The notes below the pieces were generated by a model, which was not told the origin of the DNA, made no database searches, and saw only the letters and a list, made by a program, of their open reading frames with translations. A DNA stretch of 64,000 nt from Rhodococcoides corynebacterioides (GTDB taxonomy: Bacteria; Actinomycetota; Actinomycetes; Mycobacteriales; Mycobacteriaceae). Within the stretch, counting starts at the first letter, position 1. The number at the start of each line of letters is the position of its first letter. The stretch covers positions 62,001-126,000 of the forward strand of contig NZ_JABUBU010000004.1 of assembly GCF_019834675.1 (NCBI RefSeq), given 5' to 3'. Positions 20,249 to 30,917 of this stretch are shown here, one piece after another. A program made the position numbers and the translations under genes.

Positions 20249-21784
20249 GTGTCGTCGTTCGTCGCCCCCGAGGCCGCGCGCGCCACGCGTCGTGACTGGG
20301 TGGGCCTCTGCGTCCTCGCCGGAGCGGTCATGTTGGTCGCCGTCGACGGCACGGTGCTCGACATCGCGCTGCCGTTCCTCAGCGCGGATCTGCAACCCAC
20401 CGGCACCGAGTTGCTGTGGATCATCGACATCTACTCGTTCGTGCTCGCCGGTCTCCTGGTGACCATGGGCACGCTCGGGGACCGGATCGGGCGTCGCCGG
20501 CTGCTGCTGATCGGCTCGGTGGGCTTCGGGCTGTCGTCGGTGGTGGCCGCGTTCGCGGTCGACCCCGCCATGCTGATCGCCGCTCGGGTCGTGCAGGGCG
20601 TCGCCGGGGCCACGCTCATGCCCGCGACGCTCGGGCTCATCCGGTCGATGTTCGCGCACCCGGGCGAGCGGACTCTCGCCATCGGCGTGTGGGGCGCGAT
20701 GGCGGGCGGCGGCGCCGCGGCCGGTCCCGTCATCGGGGGCGTGCTGCTCGAGCACTTCTGGTGGGGGTCGGTGTTCCTGATCAACGTGCCGGTCATGATC
20801 GTGCTCGTGATCGCCGGTCCGGTCGCGATCCCGGAGTCGAAGGATCCCGCGCCGGGTGCGTTCGATCTGCCGAGCGCAGTGCTGTCCATCGTGGCCATCG
20901 TGCCGCTGGTGTACGTCGTCAAGGAGGCCGTTGCGCACGGTCTCGGTGGGGAACTGGCGCCGATCGCCCTGGTCGGTCTGGCCTCCGGGTGGGCGTTCGT
21001 GCGACGGCAGCGTCGCTCGACCGCGCCGATGATCGACCTGAGCCTGTTCGCGCAGCGGCGGTTCTCGACCGCCGTGGTCACCAACCTGCTGTCGATCTTC
21101 GCCCTCGCCGGGGTCCTGTTCTTCGGCTCGCAGTACCTGCAGTCGGTGCTGGGGCTGTCACCGTTGGCCGCCGGCCTGTTCCTGATTCCGGGCACCGCGG
21201 CCAACATGGCGGCCTCGCTGCTCGCCGCCTACCTCGTCCGGCGGTGGCAGCCCGGCACGGTGCTCACCGCGGGCCTGCTCGTCGGCGCGGTCGGCGCGCT
21301 GGTGCTGACGCGGCTCGGGACGGTCGACGGCCGCCTGACGTTCGTCGTGGCCTTCGTCGCCGTCGGGGTCGCCGCCGGCCTGGCCCTCACCCTGACGTCC
21401 GACCTCGTCGTCGGCTCGGTGCGTCCCGAGCGTGCCGGCGCCGCCTCGGCCGTGTCGGAGACGGCGTACGAGCTCGGCATCGCGCTGGGTGTCGCCGTCC
21501 TCGGCTCCGTCGTCCTGGGCATCTTCCGCTCCGGCGTCGACGTCACAGGCCTGACCGCCGAGAACGCCGGGCACGCCCGCGAGACGTTGGGGGAGGCCGT
21601 CGCGCTGGCCGGGTCGCTGTCCGGTGAGGTCGGGGACGTGCTGCGAGCCTCGGCGCACGCGGCGTTCGTGGACGGCATGCACGCCGCGGCGACGGTCACC
21701 GCGGCCGTCCTGCTCACCAACGCGGTGCTGGTGGCCCGGGCGCTGCGCCGACGGTCGGGTCAGGTGAGCACGACGAAGGAGTGA
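20249..21784 (+). CDS. DHA2-family (14-TM) multidrug efflux MFS transporter
   Basis: A 511-aa inner-membrane proton antiporter with about 14 hydrophobic segments. DHA2 signatures are AVDGTVLDIALPFLSADL in TM1, GTLGDRIGRRRLLLIGS (motif A) and ARVVQGVAGATLMPATLGLI. Start is GTG 20249 behind GGAAGGAGC. The substrate is unknown; likely cationic dyes, antiseptics or antibiotics as in EmrB/Stp/LfrA relatives. It is under probable control of the divergent TetR. Its last 25 bases overlap the convergent treZ. Confidence 0.95.
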   Translation: MSSFVAPEAARATRRDWVGLCVLAGAVMLVAVDGTVLDIALPFLSADLQPTGTELLWIIDIYSFVLAGLLVTMGTLGDRIGRRRLLLIGSVGFGLSSVVAAFAVDPAMLIAARVVQGVAGATLMPATLGLIRSMFAHPGERTLAIGVWGAMAGGGAAAGPVIGGVLLEHFWWGSVFLINVPVMIVLVIAGPVAIPESKDPAPGAFDLPSAVLSIVAIVPLVYVVKEAVAHGLGGELAPIALVGLASGWAFVRRQRRSTAPMIDLSLFAQRRFSTAVVTNLLSIFALAGVLFFGSQYLQSVLGLSPLAAGLFLIPGTAANMAASLLAAYLVRRWQPGTVLTAGLLVGAVGALVLTRLGTVDGRLTFVVAFVAVGVAAGLALTLTSDLVVGSVRPERAGAASAVSETAYELGIALGVAVLGSVVLGIFRSGVDVTGLTAENAGHARETLGEAVALAGSLSGEVGDVLRASAHAAFVDGMHAAATVTAAVLLTNAVLVARALRRRSGQVSTTKE

Positions 21785-23535
21785 CCGGGCAGCGTCGTAG
21801 CCGAGCCGGTGCGGTCGCTGGTCGATTCGCTCGACCACAGCACCGGCGTGCCGCCGACGGGGACGGTGACCGGGGCGTCGGACAGGTTGCACACCAGCGC
21901 CGTCCCTCGCCCCGGCGTCCCGACGCGCTTGCGGTGCACCACGATCCAGCGCTCGTCCTCGTCGTGGTCCACCCGGACGTTCGTCAACCATGGGTCGGTG
22001 AACTCGGGCCGCTCGGCGCGCAGGGCGAGCAGGCTGCGGTAGATCTCCAACAAGGCTGCGTGCTTTCCCTCGGTGACCTCGCTCCAGTTCAGCTTCGAGC
22101 GCTCGAAGGTCGCCGGGTCCTGCGGATCCGGGATGTCGTCGGAATCCCAGCCGTGCGAGGCGAATTCGGCCTTGCGTCCCTCCGCGGTGGCCTTGCCCAG
22201 TTCTGGTTCGGGGTGCGAGGTGAAGAACTGGAACGGTGACGACGCGTCGAACTCCTCGCCCATGAAGAGCATCGGGGTGAAGGGGGACAACAGGATCAGG
22301 GCGGCCTTGACGGCCTGCTGACCGGTGGTGAGGTAGTGACCCGGCCGGTCACCGACCGCGCGGTTGCCCACCTGGTCGTGGGTCGTGGTGTACGCGACCA
22401 GGGAACTGGCCGGCAGCACTCGTGGGTCGACTGGTCGACCGTGGACCCGGCCACGGAACGAGGAGAACGTTCCCGCGTGGAAGAAGCCGTGGCTCAACGT
22501 CGTGGCGAGGCAGGACATCGAACCGAAGTCGCCGAAGTAGCCCTGCCGCTCGCCGGACACCGCCGCGTGCACCGCATGGTGGACGTCGTCGTCCCACTGG
22601 GCGGTCAATCCGTAGCCGCCGCCCGCGCGCGGGGTGATGAGCGTCGGGTCGTTCAGATCGCTCTCGGCGATCAGGGACAGCGGGCGCCCGACGTGCGCGG
22701 AGAGCGATTCGGTCTCGACCGCCAGCTGCTCGAGGATGTGCACCGCGGTGGTGTCGGCAAGGGCGTGGACGGCGTCGAGTCGTAGGGCGTCGATGTGGAA
22801 CTCGTCGAACCAGCGCAGGGCGTTGTCGACGATGTAGCGGCGCACGACGTCCGACCCGCTCTCGGCGACGTTGACGGTCTGCCCCCACGAATTCGCGCCC
22901 TCGGCGAGGTACGGACCGAACTTCTCGAGGTAGTTGCCGGACGGGCCGAGGTGGTTGTAAACCACGTCGAGCGCGACGGCCAGCCCGCGGGCGTGGCAGG
23001 CGTCGACGAAGCGCTGCAGCCCGGCCGGGCCGCCGTACCCTTCGTGCACCGTGTACCAGAGGACGCCGTCGTAGCCCCAGTTGTGGGTGCCGTTGAAACC
23101 GTTGACCGGCATGACCTCGACGAAGGTGACCCCCAGGTCGACCAGGTGATCGAGCTTGTCGATCGCGGCGTCGAACGTGCCTTCCGGGGTGAACGTGCCG
23201 ATGTGCAGTTCGTAGAGGACCCCACCCGCCAACCGGCGACCGGTCCAGCCGTCGTCCGTCCACGCGGTGCGGTCGACGTCGAACACCGCCGACGGCTCGT
23301 GCACCCCGTCGGGCTGGCGGGGCGAGCGCGGATCGGGGATCACGGCGTCGTCGTCGCCGAGGACGAAGCCGTAGCGCGCCCCGTCCGCCGCAGGCGCGTC
23401 GACCGACCACCAGCCGTCCGTCTCGCGCATCTCGTGCAGCTCGCCGTCGAGGTGCAGACGCACGCGGTCGGGGGTCGGCGCCCACACGGAGAACGTGCGG
23501 GTGGCGGCGGTGTCCGAGGACGGGGAGGGGCTCAT
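21760..23535 (-). CDS. treZ: Malto-oligosyltrehalose trehalohydrolase
   Basis: A 591-aa GH13 enzyme that releases trehalose from the maltooligosyl-trehalose made by TreY. The N-terminal E-set/CBM48 domain (FSVWAPTPDRVRLHL) is followed by the barrel. ALRLDAVHAL carries the nucleophile Asp, LIAESDLND the acid/base Glu and TTTHDQVGN the third carboxylate. ELHIGTFTPEGTFDAAIDKL is typical of TreZ. ATG 23535 is preferred; ATG 23568 would add 11 residues. Neither treY nor treX is adjacent here, unlike the treXYZ operon I recall in mycobacteria. Confidence 0.95.
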   Translation of the reverse strand: MSPSPSSDTAATRTFSVWAPTPDRVRLHLDGELHEMRETDGWWSVDAPAADGARYGFVLGDDDAVIPDPRSPRQPDGVHEPSAVFDVDRTAWTDDGWTGRRLAGGVLYELHIGTFTPEGTFDAAIDKLDHLVDLGVTFVEVMPVNGFNGTHNWGYDGVLWYTVHEGYGGPAGLQRFVDACHARGLAVALDVVYNHLGPSGNYLEKFGPYLAEGANSWGQTVNVAESGSDVVRRYIVDNALRWFDEFHIDALRLDAVHALADTTAVHILEQLAVETESLSAHVGRPLSLIAESDLNDPTLITPRAGGGYGLTAQWDDDVHHAVHAAVSGERQGYFGDFGSMSCLATTLSHGFFHAGTFSSFRGRVHGRPVDPRVLPASSLVAYTTTHDQVGNRAVGDRPGHYLTTGQQAVKAALILLSPFTPMLFMGEEFDASSPFQFFTSHPEPELGKATAEGRKAEFASHGWDSDDIPDPQDPATFERSKLNWSEVTEGKHAALLEIYRSLLALRAERPEFTDPWLTNVRVDHDEDERWIVVHRKRVGTPGRGTALVCNLSDAPVTVPVGGTPVLWSSESTSDRTGSATTLPGHSFVVLT

Positions 23536-23652
23536 GCGTCCCCGGTACCCGGGCGACGGCTCGTCCACACCCGAACACCGTCCGCTATGACCGACGTCGC
23601 GCTACGGTGAGCGCACCGCGGTTCGTCGGGGACCGTGTTCCGGGGGGAAATC

Positions 23653-25323
23653 ATGGTGCTGCCGCGTCTCGTTCTGCCGCGTTCCGTTCGGCGCTCTGTT
23701 CTGTCGGGTTCTGTTCTGCTGCGCCGTCTCAGCGTCCTCGTGGCCACCCTGGCCCTGGCGTCGACGCTCACGGCAGCGCCGGCGTCCGCCGTCCCGGTCG
23801 TGACGGTGGCCGGTGGCGCGATCTCCGGATTCTCGCGGGACGGCATCGACCAGTACTTCGGCGTGCCGATGGCCGTCGCCGACCGGTACGCCTCGCCGCG
23901 GCCGGCGCCAGGATGGACCGGCGTCCGGGAGGCGATCCGGCACGACGATCAGTGCCCGCAGGCGGTGCCGCTGCCGGACCTGCCTCCGAACCCCGTGCTG
24001 CCGACGAACCCCGTGCTGCCGCCGATTCCCGTGCTGCCGACGAACTCCGAGGACTGCCTCGGCATCGACCTCTACGTTCCGCCGAACGCCGCGGGCCGAT
24101 CGCTCCCGGTGATGGTGTACCTGTACGGCGGCGCGTTCGTCGTCGGGAACACCACGCAGTACGACTCGCCGTCCCAGCTGGTGCGCGACGGGGACGTCAT
24201 CGTCGCGATCCCGAACTACCGCGTCGGGTCGTTCGGATTCCTCGCCCTGCCCGAGCTCGCCGCCGAATCCGGTGGGGCGACGGGCAATCAGGGCATCGAA
24301 GACCAGCAGTTCGCGCTGCGGTGGGTGCGGGACAACATCGCCGCGTTCGGCGGTGACCCGTCGAACGTCACGATCTTCGGCGAATCCGCGGGCGGGATGA
24401 GCGTGTGCACGCACCTGGCGTCGCCGCGCTCGGCCGGACTGTTCCGGAAGGCGATCGTGCAGAGCGGGCCGTGTTCGCGGAGCCCGCTCGTGCCCCCGAG
24501 TCGCGAGGTCGCCTTCGCTCGCGGCGCCGCCTTCGCCGAGGAGATGGGATGCGGCGACGGTCCGGGGCGACTCGCCTGCCTGCGGGGCCTCCCGGTCGAC
24601 CGGCTGCTGGAGTCCACCACGCACCGGTTCACGAGCCCGAACGCGACGTGGACACCGGTGGTGGACGGCGTCGTGCTCACGGACACGCCGGAGGGTGCAC
24701 TGCGGGCCGGTGCCTCCGCCGACGTCCCGATCCTGATGGGCAGCAACTCCGAGGAGGGTGGCGCCTTCGTCGTCCTCTTCGATTACCTCGCCGGGCGCGT
24801 GCCCACGGCCGAGAGTGTCGCCGCGTCCGTGCGTGAGGTCTATCCGGAAGACGCGGACGCGATCCTGGCCACGTACCCCGTCGACGCCTACCCGACGCCG
24901 GCCGACGCCCTGTCCGCGGTGTGGACCGATTCGCTGTTCGCGTGCCCGACCGTCGTCACGGCGGACGCGGCCCGAGCCGGTGGCGCGCGGGTCTGGCAGT
25001 ACCGCTTCACCGAGGCGCCGCTCGCGCGCGGTGGTCCGCTGCTGCCCGGGGCGTTCCACGCCGCCGACGTGCCCTACCTGTTCTCCCGGCTGGGCGGCAT
25101 CCCGGTGCCGTGGACGGGCTCCGCCGCTGCCCTCGCCGACCGCATGAAGCGGACCTGGGCGACCTTCGCGCACACCGGCGACCCCAACGGCCCCGGTTTG
25201 CCCGCGTGGCCGGACTCCGGCGCGCCCGGCCACCCCGCCCTGCAGTTCGACCGGGACCGCGCCGGGCCGGTCACCGACGTCGCCGACGTCCACCGGTGCG
25301 GGTTCTGGGCGGGCGTCTCCTGA
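23653..25323 (+). CDS. Secreted type-B carboxylesterase
   Basis: A 556-aa alpha/beta hydrolase. A long N-terminal signal peptide (Leu/Ser/Arg-rich, ALASTLTAAPASA cleavage) indicates export. The nucleophile is Ser245 in FGESAGG; YLYGGAFVVG is the oxyanion segment and the catalytic His lies near PGAFHAADVPYLF. A Pro-rich triple repeat (NPVLPTNPVLPPIPVLPTN) sits between residues 112 and 132 where most relatives have a plain loop. ATG 23653 follows GGGGGGAAATC; GTG 23635 would add six residues. A nested hairpin follows the stop. Confidence 0.93.
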   Translation: MVLPRLVLPRSVRRSVLSGSVLLRRLSVLVATLALASTLTAAPASAVPVVTVAGGAISGFSRDGIDQYFGVPMAVADRYASPRPAPGWTGVREAIRHDDQCPQAVPLPDLPPNPVLPTNPVLPPIPVLPTNSEDCLGIDLYVPPNAAGRSLPVMVYLYGGAFVVGNTTQYDSPSQLVRDGDVIVAIPNYRVGSFGFLALPELAAESGGATGNQGIEDQQFALRWVRDNIAAFGGDPSNVTIFGESAGGMSVCTHLASPRSAGLFRKAIVQSGPCSRSPLVPPSREVAFARGAAFAEEMGCGDGPGRLACLRGLPVDRLLESTTHRFTSPNATWTPVVDGVVLTDTPEGALRAGASADVPILMGSNSEEGGAFVVLFDYLAGRVPTAESVAASVREVYPEDADAILATYPVDAYPTPADALSAVWTDSLFACPTVVTADAARAGGARVWQYRFTEAPLARGGPLLPGAFHAADVPYLFSRLGGIPVPWTGSAAALADRMKRTWATFAHTGDPNGPGLPAWPDSGAPGHPALQFDRDRAGPVTDVADVHRCGFWAGVS

Positions 25324-25377
25324 CCCGATCGTGTGCAGTAGTCCGTGCTGTCCACGGATTTCCGCACACGATCCGGG
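25324..25377. terminator. Nested two-tier hairpin after the esterase
   Basis: Outer arms GATCGTGTGC (25327-25336) and GCACACGATC (25364-25373) match over 10 bp. An inner hairpin TCCGTG/CACGGA (25342-25358) sits between them. Directly after the esterase stop it may terminate transcription. The right arm TTTCCGCACACGATCCG resembles part of the repeat found after nrdF. Confidence 0.62.
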
Positions 25378-25402
25378 CGGTTGCAGTGGCACAGTGGAGA
25401 GG

Positions 25403-26044
25403 GTGACCACCCACTCGCCGCTGCCGATGTTTCCGCTCGGCAGCGTGATCCTGCCCGGTGATGCGCTCCCGCTGCACGTCTTCGAGCCGCGGTACCGCGC
25501 GATGATCGAGGACATCGTCGTCGGCGACGCGCAGTTCGGGGTGGTGCTGATCGAGCGGGGCCACGAGGTCGGCGGCGGCGACGTCCGCGGGACGGCGGGG
25601 GTCATGGTCCGGGTCGACCAGGCGGTGCAGACGCCCGACGGTCGGTACGTGCTCGAGTGCACCGGACTCCACCGCATTCGCGTCCTCGAGTGGCTGCCGG
25701 ACGATCCGTACCCGCGCGCCACCGTCGAGGACTGGCCGGACTCCGACCACGAGCCCGCCCGCGACGAGCAGTACCAGCAGGTGCGCGACCTCACCGAGCG
25801 ACTGTTCGACGTCCTGCGCGACATCTCCGAACGCCGTGACCTGCCGCCGCCGGAGACGCCGGTGCTCGATCCGGCCGGGGCGTACGGCGAGCCGACGTCC
25901 CTGTGGGAGTTCGCGTCGTCGCTGCCGCTGGGGTCGGCGGACCGCGCGAAGGTCCTCACGGCGGAGACGCCGGGGGAGCGGCTGCGGGTACTGGCGTCGG
26001 CGGTCGAGGACGTCACTGCCGTCGCCGAGTTCTCGCGGGGATAG
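25403..26044 (+). CDS. LON substrate-binding-domain protein
   Basis: A 213-aa cytoplasmic protein consisting of the N-terminal (substrate-binding) domain of Lon without ATPase or protease parts. Evidence is PMFPLGSVILPGDALPLHVFEPRYRAMIEDI at the start and a helical C-terminus (LWEFASSLPLGSADRAKVLTAETPGERLRVL). Stand-alone LON-domain proteins are common in actinobacteria; their role is unknown. Start is GTG 25403 behind GTGGAGAGG. 72 bp separate it from pgm. Confidence 0.93.
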   Translation: MTTHSPLPMFPLGSVILPGDALPLHVFEPRYRAMIEDIVVGDAQFGVVLIERGHEVGGGDVRGTAGVMVRVDQAVQTPDGRYVLECTGLHRIRVLEWLPDDPYPRATVEDWPDSDHEPARDEQYQQVRDLTERLFDVLRDISERRDLPPPETPVLDPAGAYGEPTSLWEFASSLPLGSADRAKVLTAETPGERLRVLASAVEDVTAVAEFSRG

Positions 26045-26116
26045 GGTCGAGGAATTCGACAGGTCGACAGGGGTCGACAGGTCCGACCGGAGTCGTCGGC
26101 AGCGAGGAGAACGAAC

Positions 26117-27753
<1,637 letters not shown>

Positions 27754-27757
<4 letters not shown>

Positions 27758-29097
27758 CCCGGCCGGAGTCCCCGAGCTCGGCGGCTCGCGGTTCGACCGA
27801 TCGGGACATTCGGATCCTGATCTCGGCGGCGTTCGTCATCGCGCTGGGCTTCGGCATCGTCGCTCCGGCTCTGCCCGGCTTCGCCCGGAACTTCGGGGTC
27901 ACCGAGTTCGCGGCGACGGCGATCATCAGCGCGTTCGCCGCCACCCGGTTGCTGTTCGCGCCCGCGTCCGGCGCGCTCGTCCAGCGCATCGGTGAACGAC
28001 GGGTCTACATCACCGGGCTGACCGTCGTCGCCGTCTCGACGGGACTGTGCGCCGTGGCGCAGACGTACTGGCAACTGCTGCTGTTCCGGTCGCTCGGCGG
28101 CATCGGCTCCACCATGTTCACCGTGTCGGCTCTCGGGCTCCTGATCCGCATCGCGCCGCCGGACCGGCGCGGCCGGGTGTCGGGGATGTACGCGTCGAGC
28201 TTCCTCGCCGGCACCGTGCTGGGACCGTTCGTGGGCGGGGTGGTCCTCGAGATCGGCGGTCTGCGAGCGCCGTTCGTGTTCTACGCCGTGACGCTCGTGA
28301 TCGCCGCGGCCGTCGTCGCGGTCGGCCTGCGCAGCCCGGTCAAGGACGTCGACCTCGAGTCGGCGCCCGTCGCCGTACGGTTCGCCGACGCGGTCCGGTC
28401 GCCGATCTATCGGTCGGCGCTCCTGTCCAACTTCGCCAACGGCTGGGCCGTGTTCGGGGTACGGACGGCGATCGTGCCGCTCTTCGTCGTCGGTGCACTG
28501 AACCAAGAGGACTCGATGGCGGCCATCGCGTTGGCGGTGTTCGCCGTCGGCAACGCCGTGGTGCTCGTCCCGGCGGGTCGGTGGTCGGACCGGTACGGCC
28601 GCAAGCCCTTCCTGATCGCCGGCCTGGCGGTCTGCGGCGCGACGACGGCCGGTATGGGGGTGTCCGGGTCGACGGTCGTGTTCCTGGTGCTCACCTTCGT
28701 GGCGGGCGTCGGTTCGGGTCTGATCACGCCGACCCAGCAGGCGGCGGTGGCCGACCTCGTGGGGTCGCGGGCGCGGGGCGGTCCGGTGCTGGCGGCGTTC
28801 CAGATGGCGATGGACGTCGGGTCCGTCATCGGACCGCTCGTCGCCGGTGTGCTGGTGGAGGAGCTGTCCTACGCGTGGGCCTTCGGGACGTCCGGGGCCA
28901 TTCTGCTGGTCGCCGCGGTGGGCTGGTCGGTCGTGCCCGACACCATCGGACGACCGCTCGTGGCCGACCCGGCAGCGGAGCCGACCGACGATCCCCGGAC
29001 GACCGGCCCGGCGTCAGCCCGCCAGGCCGACCCCGATGAGCGAGCCGACCGCGTACGTCGCGGCGACGGCCAGTCCGCCGAGGACCAGCTGCCGTAG
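27754..29097 (+). CDS. MFS transporter (12-TM, DHA1-like)
   Basis: A 447-aa membrane transporter with about 12 hydrophobic segments and two motif-A-like loops ([17 protein letters not shown] and [17 protein letters not shown]). The early [18 protein letters not shown] resembles DHA1 drug exporters. A hydrophilic tail of about 50 residues ([14 protein letters not shown]...) ends it. Start GTG 27754 overlaps the pgm stop. Its last 84 bases overlap the convergent VIT-family gene; the overlapping tail has the composition of antisense sequence, so the tail may be non-functional. Confidence 0.9.
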
Positions 29098-29754
29098 CGC
29101 GCCCAGCACCGTCGACCGTGCGGTGAAGTGCGCGGCGATCGCGCCGGCAGCCAGGAGGCCGACGCCGCCGCACGCGAGTCCCGCGGCGAGCGAGGCGAAT
29201 CCCAGCAGGAACGGGATCAGCGGGATGATCGCGCCGACCGAGAACAGGACGAACGACGAGCCCGCGGCCACCCACGGCGACGGCTTCTCGTGCGGGTCGA
29301 TGCCCAGCTCGCGGGAGATGTGCAGATCGACGGCGCGGTCGGCGTCGGTGTGGATCTCGCGGGCGGCGGTGGTCGCGGTGCCCCGAGTCATGCCCATGTC
29401 GGTGAGCATGTCCACCAGCTCAGCCTCCTCGGCGTCCGGGTACTTCCGGAACGCGGCGCGCTCGGTGACCACCTCGGCGTCGATCTGCTCGTTCTGCGTG
29501 GTCACGGAGGTGTACTCGCCCAGCGCCATCGAGAACGCGCCGGCCACCAGGCCCGCCACGCCACTGAGGACCAGGGTGTGCGTCGTGACGCCCGCACCGC
29601 CGACGCCCGCGATGAGCGAGGTGTTGGTCACCAGACCGTCCATGGCACCGAACGTCGCCGCACGGAGCCACCCGCCGGAGACGTCGGCGTGGGAGTGGTC
29701 GACGTCGTGGGGAACGATCGGGGCCGATCCGTCGGAGTCCTGAGCTGTGGTCAC
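29014..29754 (-). CDS. VIT1/CCC1-family iron/manganese transporter
   Basis: A 246-aa membrane protein. GGWLRAATFGAMDGLVTNTSLIAGVGGAG is the conserved first segment. GEYTSVTTQNEQIDAEVVTERAAFRKYPDAEEAELVDML is the acidic metal-binding cytoplasmic region, and three hydrophobic segments follow. Family members move Fe2+ or Mn2+ out of the cytoplasm or into vacuoles. GTG 29754 is chosen because the upstream extension has no membrane protein character. The 3' end overlaps the MFS gene by 84 bp. Confidence 0.92.
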   Translation of the reverse strand: MTTAQDSDGSAPIVPHDVDHSHADVSGGWLRAATFGAMDGLVTNTSLIAGVGGAGVTTHTLVLSGVAGLVAGAFSMALGEYTSVTTQNEQIDAEVVTERAAFRKYPDAEEAELVDMLTDMGMTRGTATTAAREIHTDADRAVDLHISRELGIDPHEKPSPWVAAGSSFVLFSVGAIIPLIPFLLGFASLAAGLACGGVGLLAAGAIAAHFTARSTVLGALRQLVLGGLAVAATYAVGSLIGVGLAG

Positions 29755-29848
29755 TGCCGAGAAACTACGCCCGGTTCCGCTGCGCTGCCAGCAAGCGTCG
29801 GCTACCCTCAGCTGCGCTTTCAGGGTGGTATCAGGCCCCCGTGGCACC

Positions 29849-30601
29849 ATGAACGCCGTGAACGCGAAGAACCCCGGGTCGTCGAAGTACACCCCGCAGA
29901 AGTCGTCGTCCGCCTCCACCTACGTGCTGGGCGGCCTCGCGTTGCTGGTGATCGCGGTCGTCGTCATCGGGGGAGTGCTGTGGCAGAACTCCCGGACCAG
30001 CCCGCGGGCCGACGGGTACGGCTCGGTGAAGAACCCCGACGTCGTCGCCTCCGTGGATGCGGACGGGGTCATCGCGGTGGGGCTGCCCTCGGCCACCCGC
30101 ACCGTCGACGTCTACGAGGACGCGATGTGCCCGTACTGCGCCGAGCTCGAGCAGACCCACGGTCAGGAACTGGCCCAGAAGATCGACGAGGGCGCGATCA
30201 CCGTCCGCTATCACATGCTCGACTTCCTCAATCAGCTCTCGGCCAGCGGAACCTACAGCACGCGCGCCGTCGCGGCCTCGCAGTGCGTGGCGTCCAGCGG
30301 GGATGCGATCGCGTTCTCGGCCTTCCACAGCGCTCTCTTCGCCGCGGAATTCCAGCCGAAGGAGCGGGGCGGCGAGGATCACACCGACGCCCAGCTCGCC
30401 GACGCCGCACGGGATGCCGGCGCGTCGGACGAGGCCGTCTCCTGCATCACCGACGGCTCCCGCGTGGACGCCGCGGCGCAGAGCGCGGCCACGGGCAGCC
30501 AGGCCCTCGCGGCCACCGGTTCACGCGGGACGCCGACCGTCGTGGTCGACGGCGCCGTCGTCGACACCACCGACAGCGAGTGGGTCGCGAACCTCGGCTG
30601 A
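29849..30601 (+). CDS. DsbA-like membrane-anchored thiol oxidoreductase
   Basis: A 250-aa protein: short cytoplasmic N-terminus (NAKNPGSSKYTPQKSSS), one membrane segment (YVLGGLALLVIAVVVIGGVLW), then an extracytoplasmic thioredoxin-fold domain with redox CPYC (Cys94, Cys97) and the cis-Pro loop GTPTVVVDG. It matches DsbA-like oxidoreductases of actinobacteria that form disulfides in exported proteins. Two further Cys (SQCVASS, VSCITDG) may pair. GTG 29858 is an alternative start. Confidence 0.93.
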   Translation: MNAVNAKNPGSSKYTPQKSSSASTYVLGGLALLVIAVVVIGGVLWQNSRTSPRADGYGSVKNPDVVASVDADGVIAVGLPSATRTVDVYEDAMCPYCAELEQTHGQELAQKIDEGAITVRYHMLDFLNQLSASGTYSTRAVAASQCVASSGDAIAFSAFHSALFAAEFQPKERGGEDHTDAQLADAARDAGASDEAVSCITDGSRVDAAAQSAATGSQALAATGSRGTPTVVVDGAVVDTTDSEWVANLG

Positions 30602-30631
30602 CCGGGTGTGATTGGGCAGCGGCCAGGCGAT

Positions 30632-30660
30632 TTGGCGCCCCGATGGGCATGGTGTAACTT
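30632..30660 (+). promoter_or_regulatory. Promoter of tRNA-Ala
   Basis: -35 TTGGCG (30632-30637) and -10 TAACTT (30655-30660) with an ideal 17-bp spacer. Predicted start is about 30667, giving a 5' leader of about 33 nt before the tRNA. Confidence 0.75.
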
Positions 30661-30699
30661 TTTCTCCAGTGTTCACCGGACGAACTCGTTGGGTGATCC

Positions 30700-30775
30700 G
30701 GGGCTATGGCGCAGCTGGTAGCGCACCACACTGGCAGTGTGGGGGTCAGGGGTTCGAGTCCCCTTAGCTCCACCA
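30700..30775 (+). tRNA. tRNA-Ala (anticodon GGC)
   Basis: All cloverleaf stems pair: acceptor GGGGCTA/TAGCTCC (one G-T), D stem GCGC/GCGC, anticodon stem CCACA/TGTGG with loop CTGGCAG (anticodon GGC, reading GCC/GCU), T stem AGGGG/CCCCT with TTCGAGT. Discriminator A30772 is followed by an encoded CCA. It is a single tRNA with its own promoter and terminator. Confidence 0.98.
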
Positions 30776-30780
30776 TCACC

Positions 30781-30813
30781 GACACCCCCTCTCGAGGTTC
30801 GAGAGGGGGTGTC
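30781..30813 (+). terminator. Terminator of tRNA-Ala
   Basis: A 15-bp perfect stem (30781-30795 with 30799-30813) with a GGT triloop lies six bases after the tRNA 3' end. It lacks a T-run. Confidence 0.85.
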
Positions 30814-30917
30814 GTCGTATGCGGGGCCGGCCAGGACCTGCTCAGCGGCACACGGGTAGGGCGAACGGGCGGGATCCCGCCAATCGGGCGCGGTGGTGTG
30901 CGGTCCGGCAGGTCGGG

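Noticed and set aside
30602-30780. tRNA gene as a phage integration site
   Set aside because: The tRNA is complete, but no integrase and no duplicated 3' end is present within the window.
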